Shown one piece after another: positions 1 through 9,729 of a stretch of 64,000 nucleotides of DNA (within the stretch, counting starts at the first letter, position 1; every line of letters starts with the position of its first letter). This stretch comes from Isoetes taiwanensis (Eukaryota > Streptophyta > Lycopodiopsida > Isoetales > Isoetaceae), in assembly GCA_021234155.1 (NCBI GenBank), contig JAJEKV010000014.1:8759563-8823562 (forward strand), written 5' to 3'. The translations under genes and the position numbers were made by a program. The notes under the pieces are model-generated. The model was given only the letters and a program-made list of their open reading frames with translations. It did no database searches and was not told the origin of the DNA.

Positions 1-180
1 AAGAAGCATATTTTAAAGATAAGATTAGCTAAAGGGAAGAAAATTATGCATCCTCTACACTTCTTAGAAGATACTCAGGTTAGGTTATTGTTTGTGGTTT
101 ATTCATGCAATTGTTTTGTTGTTGTTTTTTTATTTACATTGTCTATGCTAACTTTTGGTTGCATGTATTGCGGGTCACTT

Positions 181-440
181 TCTCAGAAGCCGCCGCCTAA
201 GCGCCTAGGCGCCCAAGGGCCCAGGCGTGCGCTAGTTCATGTGAGGCCTTGTTCAGGTGGTAGCACCAAGCCATAGAAGCAGCACATCCAGCCATATAGT
301 TTGTATCATATTGCAGATCCTTCTAAATCTCAGAAGCCGCCGCCTAAGCGCCTAGGTGCCCAAGGGCCCAGGCCTGTGCTAGCACACGTGAGGCCTTGTT
401 CAGGTGGTAGCACCAACCCATAAAAGCAGCACATCACAGC
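181..440. repeat. Two direct repeats of about 110 bp, GC-rich palindromic core
   Basis: A block at about 181-285 recurs at about 330-435. Both copies begin with the same run ending in GCGCCTAGG and continue with a shared GAGGCCTTGTTCAGGTGGTA segment. The first copy contains the perfect 12-nt palindrome GCGCCTAGGCGC; one base differs in the second. The repeats sit just upstream of the LINE-like ORF1 and may belong to that element's 5' untranslated region. No gene is visible in 1-440. Confidence 0.7.
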
Positions 441-1856
441 GGCAACAACACCAGCTCAGCGGCAACGGATCGGCCTCAAGCGATTCATGAATTCGCCAGC
501 TTTATAGCAACCTGCAGATTCAGCAAGAGTCTTCGGCTTTGTTCGTTTTTCCATCATAAGCCGGTTTGATTTGGCGCCTCTGCCAGAATCAGATTTGGAC
601 TATGTCAGATTATTATTTTGGATTGTTGGGGTATTCGCTGTTATCAGCTCAATTGGTGCCCTTGTTTACGGCAAAAACCAGCCTACCGTATTAGATTTGA
701 ACTAGGATTCCTTTAGGCCCAGGAAGGTTACGTCAGCTTAACCCAGCTTATCAAGTGGCAGGCTCGCTTGGAAGGTTCTATGCGATGATCAGACGGGCTC
801 GGTGTAAAAATCCTAGCACACCCGGTGGGGACCTTCTAAAGCAGTTCCTTGAAATTAGAGATAAATTGTTCCCACGTCTCTCAGCAGCAGAACATGATAT
901 GCTATCTTCTGCCTTGGAACAGACAATGTTTGCCTGTACTGTTATGATAGAAGCTCAACAATTCCTTCAAATACTGATTATGCTTTCTTCCAAGACCCTG
1001 CCGAATTGCCCTATAGAGCCACCACCCTCTTCCAGGCCGCAGTGCAGAGATGGCAGTACACAAACTGATCTAAAACTAGACAGGCCAGAGTGCACAAAGA
1101 CTGATCTAGGGCCGGACATGAGCACAGATGCCAGGACTCAGACAGCTCCAGCCTCATGCAAGGATACTATAATGACTGATGTACATATAACTCCAGGTTC
1201 AGACACAGATTTTCACAAGCAGGGGGAGCAGGTCCCATCACCGATAGCTGATCCCGAGCAAGATAGAGGCCTCAATCTGCACATAGTGGGGCTACCTGAA
1301 ACAGACTCTTGCTCAGATGCTGAACAAGCTGCAAATTTTTTCACTGATATCATGCACATTCAGCAGCCTAGTATTGCCATAGCCCGGTGAGTTGGGACCC
1401 AGAGACCGGACTGACCTCGTCATATAGTCGTACACTTCAGCACCTCTCAGGACAGATTATATGTGCTCCAGCACGGTAGCCATTTGAAGAATACTAGTTT
1501 CTCTGTTCAAGAGGATCTCTCCCCCATACAACTAACTAGGCGACAGGGGGAGTAATTGTGTAAAGTCCGAGAGGCTCGGATGCAGAACAAGTGGGCAGTG
1601 TACAGAGGGGGCACGGCTATCATTCGCGACCAGTGGCCTGAGAACTCTTGGTTGGGATATGCATAATGCCTTATTAGTTAGTTCTTTTTGTTATTTCTTT
1701 CATATTTTATTACGGGGCTTTGTCTCCAGCTGTGCTTGGTTTAGGCTTAGGTCTTTTTGTTCTGTTGGGGGCTCATTCCCTCTTTCTTTGTTCTGGTCCC
1801 ATAACCCGATTGGGTTCTCGTGAACGATAAAAAAAAACTTATCTTATCTTATCTAC
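441..1856 (+). mobile_element. LINE-like element with ORF1 only (left edge uncertain)
   Basis: The element holds an L1-type ORF1 (755-1555) followed directly by about 300 bp of T-rich 3' UTR, an A tract (about 1829-1838) and an (ACTT)ATCTTATC tail ending near 1856. No endonuclease or reverse transcriptase sequence lies between ORF1 and the tail. The layout therefore resembles 'half-LINEs' such as mammalian HAL1, which kept ORF1 and lost ORF2. The tail abuts coding sequence of the DDE transposase at 1857-1860, so the element appears to have inserted into that gene. The left boundary is a guess; the repeats at 181-440 could be included. Confidence 0.55.
755..1555 (+). pseudogene. LINE L1-type ORF1 protein (RRM), two in-frame stops
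   Basis: L1 ORF1 proteins are RNA-binding chaperones that coat LINE RNA. Residues 1-70 are helical and leucine/alanine-rich. Residues 95-165 are polar, with two TQT motifs (about 101-105 and 126-130). From about residue 172 the segment NLHIVGLPE matches the first strand of the ORF1 RRM, and after two TGA codons the same frame continues with PRHIVVHF and EDLSPIQLTRR, which fit the later RRM and C-terminal domain. The TGA codons at 1388-1390 and 1412-1414 sit where arginine is expected, so both look like CGA-to-TGA deamination. The frame then closes at TAA 1553-1555. I chose the ATG at 755 because it is the first in frame. The domain call rests on motif pattern only. Confidence 0.55.
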
Positions 1857-2260
1857 CAACATTTCAGAAGTGAATATCCAAAGTTCGAGGTCTTATTTTC
1901 ACTATTCTATGCTTTGAAACCTCCCTATGTTAGGAAGGTTAAGGATAGAGCGACGTGCTATTGTGTCTATCACATGAAAGCAGACTTTGTAAAAGTTACA
2001 ATATATAAAGTCAGACATGAAGAAAAAATACATGGTGCTGCTTGCAAGTGCACTTATGAAGTCTGTAAGTCTGGACCAAAATGCATGGCAAAAAAGTGCA
2101 CTTATGCTTCTACTAATGAGTTTTGGAGTTCACTAGTATGTCTATGAGATGAAGCTGATGAATGGTATGCACTTAATTGTTTAACTTTAAAATGCCACAA
2201 GTGTGGGCCTAGTAAGTTATTAATATTCTCACAAAAAATGGTTCGTCGCGCAAAACGTAT
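1857..2260 (+). pseudogene. DDE-type transposase family, cysteine-rich N-terminal fragment
   Basis: The frame opens right after the LINE tail (HFRSEYPKFEVLFSLFYAL) and continues through KPPYVRKVKDRATCYCVYH. A cysteine cluster follows (CKC, CKSGPKC, CTYASTNEFW, LVC) and, after an in-frame TGA at 2145-2147, DEADEWYALNCL and CHKCG. This pattern, a YPD/LKP-YVR start, a TC-C-YH motif and two Cys pairs before a W-x6-C-L segment, is typical of a poorly characterised plant/animal DDE-like transposase family. The family's catalytic core (DFAENY) is found at 16446-17702 on the same strand. The two halves are separated by the gypsy insertion, so they probably formed one gene. There is no start codon in this fragment; the LINE-like element occupies its 5' side. 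Confidence 0.6.
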
Positions 2261-2844
2261 ACTTATACGGTCATTTTGCTATGGTTTTCATATGATTGTG
2301 GTGCTGTATTTCTATGAGGGCATGCTAATAGTATTTATAGAGCGCGCTTTGTGTGTCTAGTTAGGTTGCCCTTCTAACCTTTGGTTTGGACATGCATGTC
2401 TATGCCCATGCGTGCGTAGCACCTTCTCTGCTAGTCAATGCATGCATATACCACTTCTCACCTGGTCAATCTCAGGTTTCCATCCTCATGCTCTTGCATG
2501 TGAGACCACTTTACATCCAGTGAATTTCAAGTTTACATTGACATGCTTTTGCATGCAAAGGTCCTTCTAGCCAGTCAATCTCAATTTCCATTCACATGCA
2601 TTTGTGATTCCTTTGTTTTATATTACTCTTTTCTTTTTGTTGCCTTCCTTTTGGATTGTTCATGACCGCATGCTTTTTTAGCCAGAGACAGCATACAGAA
2701 GATGAAAAAGGCACGAATTTGAGTAAATTGCATAGGGCTTTTGGGATTTCTATGATCAATCATGTAGTCAAGGCACCTGATTACTTTTGTTTGCGCCACA
2801 TAGGTCTCTTCACATGAGAGCTTTACATTTTCTCTAGCATAAAA
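2261..2844. other. Spacer with three degenerate ~55-bp tandem repeats
   Basis: No coding sequence is supported here. Around 2461-2625 a unit of about 55 bp is repeated three times with divergence. Each copy starts with a CCAGT(C/G)AAT-type motif and contains CATGC(T/A)(C/T)TTGCATG-like palindromic segments. The region probably represents an intron or inter-domain part of the split transposase. Bases 2840-2844 (TAAAA) are the left target-site duplication of the gypsy element. Confidence 0.5.
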
Positions 2845-4479
2845 TGTGACGTTCTAGGGGAATATACGCTATAAATACATATATTCCTGGACCCGTCACC
2901 ATACAAGTCTACCTATGTAGCCTTGTATGCCTTAGAAAGTGGCAAGGGGTGCACATCTAAGTTAAGTGTTTAACTTAGATAACCTTAGGATAAGGCTCAT
3001 TTCCACATGGCCTTATCCTATTGGGCAACCGCCACACGGCCTCATCCTAGTGGTGCCACGTGGCATCCCATGTGGACCCACACCTATATTGGCTCTAACC
3101 CTAACCCTAGACCCTTTTCCCTGAACCTAGCACCTGAACTCTCATCTCGTGCGAAACCCGTTTGAGTATGGATTCGTCATAGCCTAGCGGAAAAAGCAGC
3201 CCACGGAAGGTGTGTATGATCGTGGGGAGCAAGCCCCGACCCACGGCAAGGAGCATGGAGGACGGGGGATGGGAGGAAGCTTACGGAGGAGGTATGTAGA
3301 GTAGTGCTCTTGGTAGTTCATCTGGAATTAGCATTCCAGATGAGTTAGTATCATGTATCTAGGGTAGAGCCATCCTAGAACCCTCATGCATCATCTTGAA
3401 CCCTAATCAAGGAACCCTAACTGTTAGTTAGATATGTATGATTAGGTTAAGATGTTCATATGATATTGATCATGATGTGATGTATGTGATGCTTGGTTGA
3501 TCATGTTGCTCCTCTTGTATTGGGAAGGGGGGGTAGAGACCTAGGGCCATATGTAGTATGCTCCTAGTGTAGATCCCTTAGTTCCTATTATATGCGGCCT
3601 GTGCATAGGAAGGAACCCACCGGGTTATGGAAGCTATGATGTGACTCAGCACTACACAACGGGGCTAGAGGCAAGATGGAGGGAGGATCCCTGCCGAGTG
3701 GGGGCTACGGGGGATCCCATAGTGGGCTAGGCTTATGGTGGGGTCGCCGTGTGGGCCGAGCATGGGTCCGACACCTCCTGGGGCGATGGTGTCGCCCTGC
3801 CTCTCAAGAGTTGCAAGTGTCGGCTTGGCTCTTGTTTAGGGGGTCGGTCGAGAGTGCAATGGGTGTGTCGCCCACGATTCTCTAGCCGCCCGTGGAGCCT
3901 CTAGAACCCGGGAAGGGGAGATGCAACCCTTCCTACCTCGACGGACCAGGGAGATGCAACCTGGAGTAGTCCCGATGGGTGATGCCATGGGATTGCGTGT
4001 CCGAAAGGTTAGAGTCATGTCAGAGCCTGATCTAGCCTATCTGCAAAGTATGCACAGGAGGGGCGGATGGAGTGGTAAACCCTAGCCATTGTCTTATGCC
4101 AGCCCCGCCATTGTTATGACTCGGTCTGCTCTATCTTGAGGCCTATCTCGTCAGTCGACTACCTTATGTGTCGGAGCCACGGGTAGGAGCTCTCATGTTT
4201 TATGGCATACGATTATGTTCTTTGCATCTATGGATATGTGGTTGAGCTACCTTTCGAGTAGTATGTGGTGTTGTATTGCTAGTTACGGCGTAATTATAAA
4301 CTCCATTTGTTATAGGAGCCCATAGGGGAAGGCGGCGCCAAAGACACCGTGTCCCCCCCCGCACTAGGTCACCCTCGAGTGCGGGGGTAGACGAAGGGCC
4401 CGTGCGGTTGTTGAGCCGGACGGGGGATTTCCTGTCGAGTGTACGGCCGGGTGCCGTATATTTAGCAGGGAGCGTCACA
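2845..4479 (+). repeat. Gypsy 5' LTR
   Basis: The LTR spans 1635 bp, closely matches 14051-15677 and 33698-35304, and begins TG and ends CA. It is rich in inverted repeats. A 10-bp stem around a CTATAAATA loop lies at its left tip. An 11-bp perfect stem is at 2955-2980, a stem of about 11 bp at 2987-3019, the perfect palindrome GCCACGTGGC (a G-box core) at 3055-3064, and a 10-bp stem at 3319-3342. The G-box could bind bZIP or bHLH factors. The ORFs overlapping it (3676-4478) are not conserved in the other LTR copies and are not genes. Confidence 0.92.
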
Positions 4480-4480
4480 A

Positions 4481-4492
4481 TGGTATCAGAGC
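4481..4492 (+). promoter_or_regulatory. Primer-binding site, initiator tRNA-Met type
   Basis: TGGTATCAGAGC starts one base after the 5' LTR. It is complementary to the 3' end of plant initiator tRNA-Met, the usual primer for minus-strand DNA synthesis in these elements. Confidence 0.9.
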
Positions 4493-5058
4493 CAAGTTCT
4501 TGGTTGACCAGGAACTAGCACTGACCATAACCATGAAAGTAGCCTAACAGGCCTATAGGGGTGCGAAATAAAAATTTTCCACCATCGAACCTCGAAAATA
4601 GGGAAAAAAAAAATTCCTAGGTAGTGGGTCCGAAAATAGGTTAAGTGTTAGACGAAGAAATGAATGAGTCAAATTCACCTTCTAGTAAAACTGAAGTGAA
4701 AATTATGCATCTGCATCAAATTTCACCTAAAATGGGTCGAAGAATCATGCCAATCTGAGACCTGAGTGAAAAATGGCGCAAATCCATAATTAATACTTCA
4801 AACTATTAGGAAATTTGAAAGTTTTAAGGTATAATACGAAATTAAGTATGGATACCAATAATTAAATATGTACTAATAATTAGGGTACATTGGTGTAATT
4901 AATAAGGGGGGCTAATAAGTAGGCCTATTTATGGTAGGAAAATATTCCCAGGGACCCTCCTTTTTAAATATCTTGCCACCTCATTTTCCCTCCAACCTTT
5001 CTCTCCACCTTATCTCTCTTGATCAGCCTTACGTCACCCATTTTCTAGACCGTTAAGT

Positions 5059-5232
5059 ATGGCACGCACCAAGCAGACATCTAGGAAGTTTGGGGAGAGG
5101 CCTACACTCTCGATGGAGCACGTAGCAGCAGGTCGCCATGTCAAGAAGGTTCCGCCACACCTTCGACCAAAGCCGGGCGACGAGGCATTTTCCTCCAGTG
5201 ATGAGACCTTCCACATTTCCCAGGAGGAGTAG
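5059..5232 (+). CDS. Short ORF with a histone H3-tail-like N-terminus (gypsy leader)
   Basis: The 57-codon ORF begins MARTKQTSRK. Histone H3 begins MARTKQTARK, so nine of ten residues match, including the positions of H3K4 and H3K9; only A7 is serine. The next residue is F where H3 has S10, and similarity stops there. The rest (FGERPTLSMEHVAAG, then a KK, proline-rich and acidic serine segment) is unlike H3. The start codon has a favourable context (AAGTATGG) and lies 578 nt after the primer-binding site. Removal of the initiator Met would leave the free ART N-terminus that H3K4 readers recognise. The ORF ends at TAG 5230-5232, but a GC-rich, charged frame follows at 5232-5414, so a longer protein broken by an indel is likely. 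Function is not known. Being an accessory or gag-like leader protein is an inference. Confidence 0.6.
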   Translation: MARTKQTSRKFGERPTLSMEHVAAGRHVKKVPPHLRPKPGDEAFSSSDETFHISQEE

Positions 5233-6127
5233 CGGTGTAGCAGCAGCCTTTCGTTCGGGCGGGCACTCCAGCGAACCGAGGAGTCTCGCCATTTGGACCC
5301 TCGTCGACCTGGAGGTGGAGCGGCAAGATGAAGAGGGGAGGAGAACCAAGCGGCCGCAAGCACTGCACCCAAAGAGGCGGGCCCTTCGTCAACAAAGAAA
5401 AAAAGGGCAAGAATAAGGTGGCGATGGCGGGAGGAAGCGGTGGCAAGAAGAAAGGGGAGAGGAGGCTTCGAGAAGGGCGGGCGAAGAGAAAACGAAAGGC
5501 CTCGCGGGGGTATCGTGATTGAAACCTCACCCGTAGGCGGATGAGGGAGGAAGAGGCGGAAGGAGGCGGTGATGATGAGAAGAGGAGGAAGTCGTTGGGG
5601 AGGAGTGCTTTGGAGCCCCGGCGCCGCCCTAGAAGTGGCCCAAGCCATAGAAGGTGGTCAGGCGAGAAGGTGGGGGCATTGGCGCTCGCGTGAGGACCGC
5701 CCGAGAATTCAGGTGAGGCCTACGGGGAGTACCTTAGGTGGTTGGGCGAGTCTGATAGCTGGCTGTGTCGGCCGAGCGTGGGCGTTATGCGGCGAAGAAC
5801 CGGTAACCGCCACCTCCCGCGTCCACGAAGAAGAAGGTCCATCCGCGGACCCTGCTCATGATGCGCCCGTGTTTCGGGAATTAAGCACTTCGGCGGTGCA
5901 CCAATCTCCTGATCGGAAACTCCTTTTGGCTGATAGGGAAGTTATCACGAGGAGTTAGTCAAACTATGAATTTGACATCATGGCGGTTTCAGGTCCTGCC
6001 CGGTGGCGTACGTAGGAGAGTGATACAACTTTTGAGAACTAACTTATCATAATACACGCCAAAGAGGGTGGCCGTAATGCCCAAGGACATCCATTTGGCG
6101 AGGAGGATCTGCAAGGAGTACCCTTGA
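5233..6127 (+). other. Degraded, charged coding-like region of the gypsy leader
   Basis: The segment is purine- and GC-rich, with overlapping open frames on both strands. On the plus strand there are frames at 5138-5416, 5328-5522 and 5569-5958; they encode Arg/Lys/Glu/Gly-rich sequence without a domain I recognise. They are probably pieces of one protein that starts at 5059 and is fragmented by indels. The long minus-strand frame (5034-5648) is most likely the reverse of this biased composition. Confidence 0.35.
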
Positions 6128-6889
6128 ACCTCCTAATTTTGTAACTGTAATTAAAATTTTGGTGTAAATTGACTATCCTTTATTAATATATAACTCCTTC
6201 GTCTTGTAAAATTAATGTAGAAAGGTAGTTAGATAAGTCAAATTGTACTAAAATTTTTTGTATCTAACTTGTAATAATTCAATTATTCCACCCCTAATTA
6301 GAAAAATTAACTTTGAACAAAAGCTGGCCCTGGAAGGGTCGCGCCAAACCCCTTCAAGCGTTTTGGAACACCCTTTGTATGAACCCTTACGATTTGGCCT
6401 CACGGGCGTCCATTTTGCTTTCGAGGAAAAGTTGCATGCTAAGCTAGAATTGTGCAATTAGTCATGTTAGGATCTTTCAAACCTTAAAAATTCGTCAAAT
6501 TTGTTTCAAAATGGCGAAGCTTAGGAAGGGGTCCGCGCCAAACCCCTTCAAAGCGTTTTGGGGCAGCCCCTTCGCTTGTGAACCCTTCCGATTTGGCCCT
6601 TTTTGGTCTAATTTGACCAATTTTGACCTAACAACCTGCCATGTAGTGTTTCTTGCCTTGCTTTGCTTAGATTTGCACTTCATGGTAGCTCATTTGGATA
6701 CCCGTAAGCCTAGAACGAAAGTCTCCCCCATCAAGAACCCTTGTGCACGGAACCCGAGGCAGACCCTAGTTTATAAGAGGGGGCCTCATTTGTCATTTTC
6801 CCTACAACAAAAGTACTCTTAGCACCCTAGGCGATTTTCTATCTCCCCATTGATCTTTGCAAGCCATTTTCTACACCCATCCCTGCTTC
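6128..6889 (+). promoter_or_regulatory. AT-rich spacer with a ~60-bp direct repeat and TATA-like site
   Basis: The composition shifts sharply to AT-rich. A block beginning CGCGCCAAACCCCTTCAA at about 6333 is repeated at about 6535, and both copies end near a CGATTTGGCC segment. A TTTATAAGAG motif near 6769-6779 lies about 110 bp before the ATG at 6890. This could be an internal promoter for the following ORF or an intron of the leader. No gene is visible here. Confidence 0.35.
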
Positions 6890-7315
6890 ATGGCGCCCTC
6901 TAACTTCGTTCGATGGTATGATGCTGCCAATCATATCCGTGATCTTCCTGCTGACCAAGTCTTCCATGTCTTCGACCACCTCTTTGATCTTCATGCAACA
7001 TTGACCAGAACTCCCTTCTACACTGATATCATCTGCTAATATGACCAGCAGATCCTACCCTGGGAAGTTAGCTTGCTACCTAAGGGAGGGAAATGGGTAT
7101 CCCTAGACTCCCTTAGCCAAGCTTTAGGAGGGGGATCCAAAAACAAGCTGTGGGATAGGACTAGACATATGCTTGACTATATGACTTGCAAGCATAATAG
7201 GCATAGGTACCTCTCAGCTCCGGCAGCCTTAGCTTTGTTCATGCAGTATAAGTCAATCAACAAGGCAGGTGAGCCCTCAATTCAACCCTTAGATCTAGCA
7301 CCTCTCGACACTTGA
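6890..7315 (+). pseudogene. Extra ORF of the gypsy element, unknown product
   Basis: The frame starts MAPSNFVRWYDAANHI at 6890, meets an in-frame TAA at 7037-7039, and continues in the same frame with YDQQILPWEVSLLPKGGKW to SINKAGEPSIQPLDL, ending at 7315. The protein is mixed polar/aromatic with no motif I can assign: no zinc knuckle, no protease and no chromodomain. Its composition is less biased than that of its flanks, which argues for real coding sequence. It lies between the H3-like ORF and gag, where chromoviruses normally have nothing. The single stop could be a sequencing error, because it sits next to CAGCAG. Confidence 0.4.
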
Positions 7316-8407
7316 GAGGAGCGGTCGGCATCCATGAGATCGACTCTCTGAGTCATGCAGTACTATGGGCGACCTCGGGGAACACCCATGCTGCGGATCG
7401 GAGCAAGATTACGGCGACAGGGGAGGAAGGAACCCAAGTGGGGGAGATGAGAGAGGCAACAAGGATGGAGGCGAATAGCTAGGCGGGGAAGGCACACTAA
7501 AGGCGAGATTTTGAACCGCCGGTTGGCATCCGCGACCCTGTCACCCGGTGATCATCGGCGGCGAGAGGTACATCTTGGCTGCGACATCATCAACCTTCCC
7601 CATTGCCAGAAGAAGGTCACCGAGAATCGATGAGCTCCTAGGCTTAATTGCACAAGAAGCGGGGCAGCGATTTCATCGACTACTCCTACCGGGGAAATCC
7701 CAAAGGGAAGTAAGCGGGCGACACTCCCTCTGCCGGGGAGACAATGTCGGATATACAAGCTTATCGGTGAGATAAAGGCGGATGTATCAACAACGGGAGC
7801 CCATCATCGAAGGAGGAGTTCTAGCGGATACAAAGCGGTGTATAAGCGGGAAGAGGTCAAGCTCTAGCCGACCGGTCCATTCGGGGAGTTCGCGTGAGTC
7901 ACGCTCCAACATCAACTTGGAGAACGCTACCACAATGTGGAGGGACCACGAAGACCTCATAGCAATTGACATCTACGGGGAAGCGGTGGCGAGAAGAGCC
8001 GCGAGGGTCCAACATGGCGGGGAAAGGTAAAGGCGGCCGATACTATCTTCGGCTCTTAGCCAAGGGCGGATGATAGTATTCCACAAGGAGTTTAGCCCAA
8101 GAGGGAAAGTGCATCGCGCTCCTCATAGCCCTCTCGGGCTTTGGGCAAGCGCCCGGACTAGACTACGGTTGGATCATGTCATCCTTTTAAGAGATCCGTA
8201 GCTCTTTCTTTGCATCGACCGCCCGGGGGCCACCTCAGGGATGCACATTTGTCAGTAGTGGCGGCAACGGCACACGAACTCCCAGCACCCCAGATGGCAA
8301 GAGCACTTGAAGGAGGATCAGCCGCAAGGATCTTGCACAACGTCGGCAAAGGGCTACATCTCAAGAACATCAAGAACTTCTTCAAGAACATGAAGGGCCA
8401 TCGATGA
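7316..8407 (+). pseudogene. Degraded continuation of the extra gypsy ORF(s)
   Basis: Coding-like sequence rich in Arg, Gly, Ser and Glu occurs in shifting frames. The last piece (8210-8407) is the clearest. It ends with a basic helix, ILHNVGKGLHLKNIKNFFKN, before TGA. Frame changes occur at GCGG/CCGG-rich spots where CAG/CTG appears to have been misread. I cannot assign a domain. It is followed by about 230 bp of AT-rich sequence that ends in a candidate 3' splice site (CCCTTGCAG, about 8629-8637) just before gag. Confidence 0.3.
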
Positions 8408-8637
8408 TGGAAAAAGAAATTTGCTTTGTCTCATTTAAATTGTATTGAATAATCTCTCTTTTAGATATTATCATGTATTTCATGAAATGTATCTCTAAAT
8501 ATTAATGACTTATTATGATCTTAACTTGTAAGTGGAATTTTCACATGATTTCTTCTGTATCTAACAATAAATTAATTGTAAATGGATATGATTGAGATGT
8601 AACCCAAATAACAAGTATTGATGATTAACCCTTGCAG

Positions 8638-9660
8638 CCAGGAACACCGGCTCAGGTTCCCAAGGCCAAGGCCGACATCACCAGTGGGTACCCAGAAACC
8701 TATTTGGACGTGATCAAGACGACAACAACGAGGAAATGACAGTGGAGTCAATCAATGCAAGGCTCGTCCAGATGAGGAATCAGATGCATCAGCTGATCCA
8801 CTGGGCCACCCCATTGATGAATGCCCAAGAATATGCACCTGCACCACCTCCACCTCCACCACTACCTCAGCAAGGCATCGAGGAAGGTCCACGGCCGGGA
8901 GGGTAAGACAATCGAGGAAATGTCGAGGCGAGAAAGAGGAAAAGGAGAGCGAGAAGAACACCAACACCACCTAGCTCCGGTTCATGGACGCCGGACGGCC
9001 AAACGGTTCTAGCTTCGAGAGAGTGAGTCCGATACTTCTCGGTAAGAGCGACCCGGGGGCAAGGAAAGGGGCGACTATCGGAAAGAAAGTCGGCGGTGCT
9101 ATGAGCAATGTGTGGAAGACTAGGAAGTTGGGTGGGATTCTCGAGGAAGGACGGAGGTCAGGTATAGGCGAAGCACGGCAGCGAAATGGAAGAGTTTGGC
9201 AATTCTTATGGCATGAAGGACAAGGATATAGGGAAGGTTGCTACTGCAAACTTGATAGGAACATCTAGAATCTGGTGGAAAGGCTACGCCAAAGTCCAAC
9301 AAGCTCAAAAGAGCGATTCTTTGTGGCGGAAAGTAGGGATAAAGCCATAAGTTTGGAAGAAGCTCCACCGCGGGGAGAGAAACGTCGGCCTTCAAAGGGA
9401 AGTCAGCGAGGGCGTACCAAGGGCAATACGAGTAAGCAATCACAACTCGCCATCGGGGAGGCCAGCAGCAAGGAAGAGCTCAGGGTAAGAACTTTGGGGA
9501 TCGTAAGCCGCAGAATGCATCAGGGGGTAGTGCCCTAAAGCGTCTTTTAGACAGTCTGACGAAAGAGAAGAGACAAGAGTGTATCGAGAAGAAGCTATGT
9601 TTCAGGTGCTTCCAGCCAGGGCACCGAACACATGATTGCCCATTCGTCATGCGGCGACTT
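8638..9660 (+). pseudogene. Gypsy gag (capsid and CCHC zinc knuckle), frameshifted
   Basis: Gag packages the element RNA. The segment opens after the splice-like CTTGCAG with SRNTGSGSQGQG, then a coiled-coil-like MTVESINARLVQMRNQMHQL (from about 8737) and a proline run (APPPPPPLP). Capsid-type sequence follows (ATANLIGTSRIWWKGYA, about 9246-9293). A CCHC knuckle at 9598-9639 reads CFRCFQPGHRTHDC (CX2CX4HX4C). The frame changes several times between these landmarks. The protease follows without a long gap. Confidence 0.75.
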
Positions 9661-9729
9661 TGGCGAGCTTGGGGATTGGGATTCCACTTGAAGCGAGATG
9701 AAGACGACGACCAGCATGAGGCCTAGGAC

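Noticed and set aside
3676..4478. Open frames inside the gypsy LTR
   Set aside because: They are not conserved in the other LTR copies at 14051-15677 and 33698-35304.
5059..5088. A true histone H3 gene
   Set aside because: Only ten codons resemble H3. The following sequence has no H3 globular domain, and the ORF is inside a retrotransposon leader.
5034..5648. Long minus-strand open frame (204 codons) opposite the gypsy leader
   Set aside because: It mirrors a purine-rich plus-strand coding-like region; the composition is biased, there is no domain, and the element reads on the plus strand.
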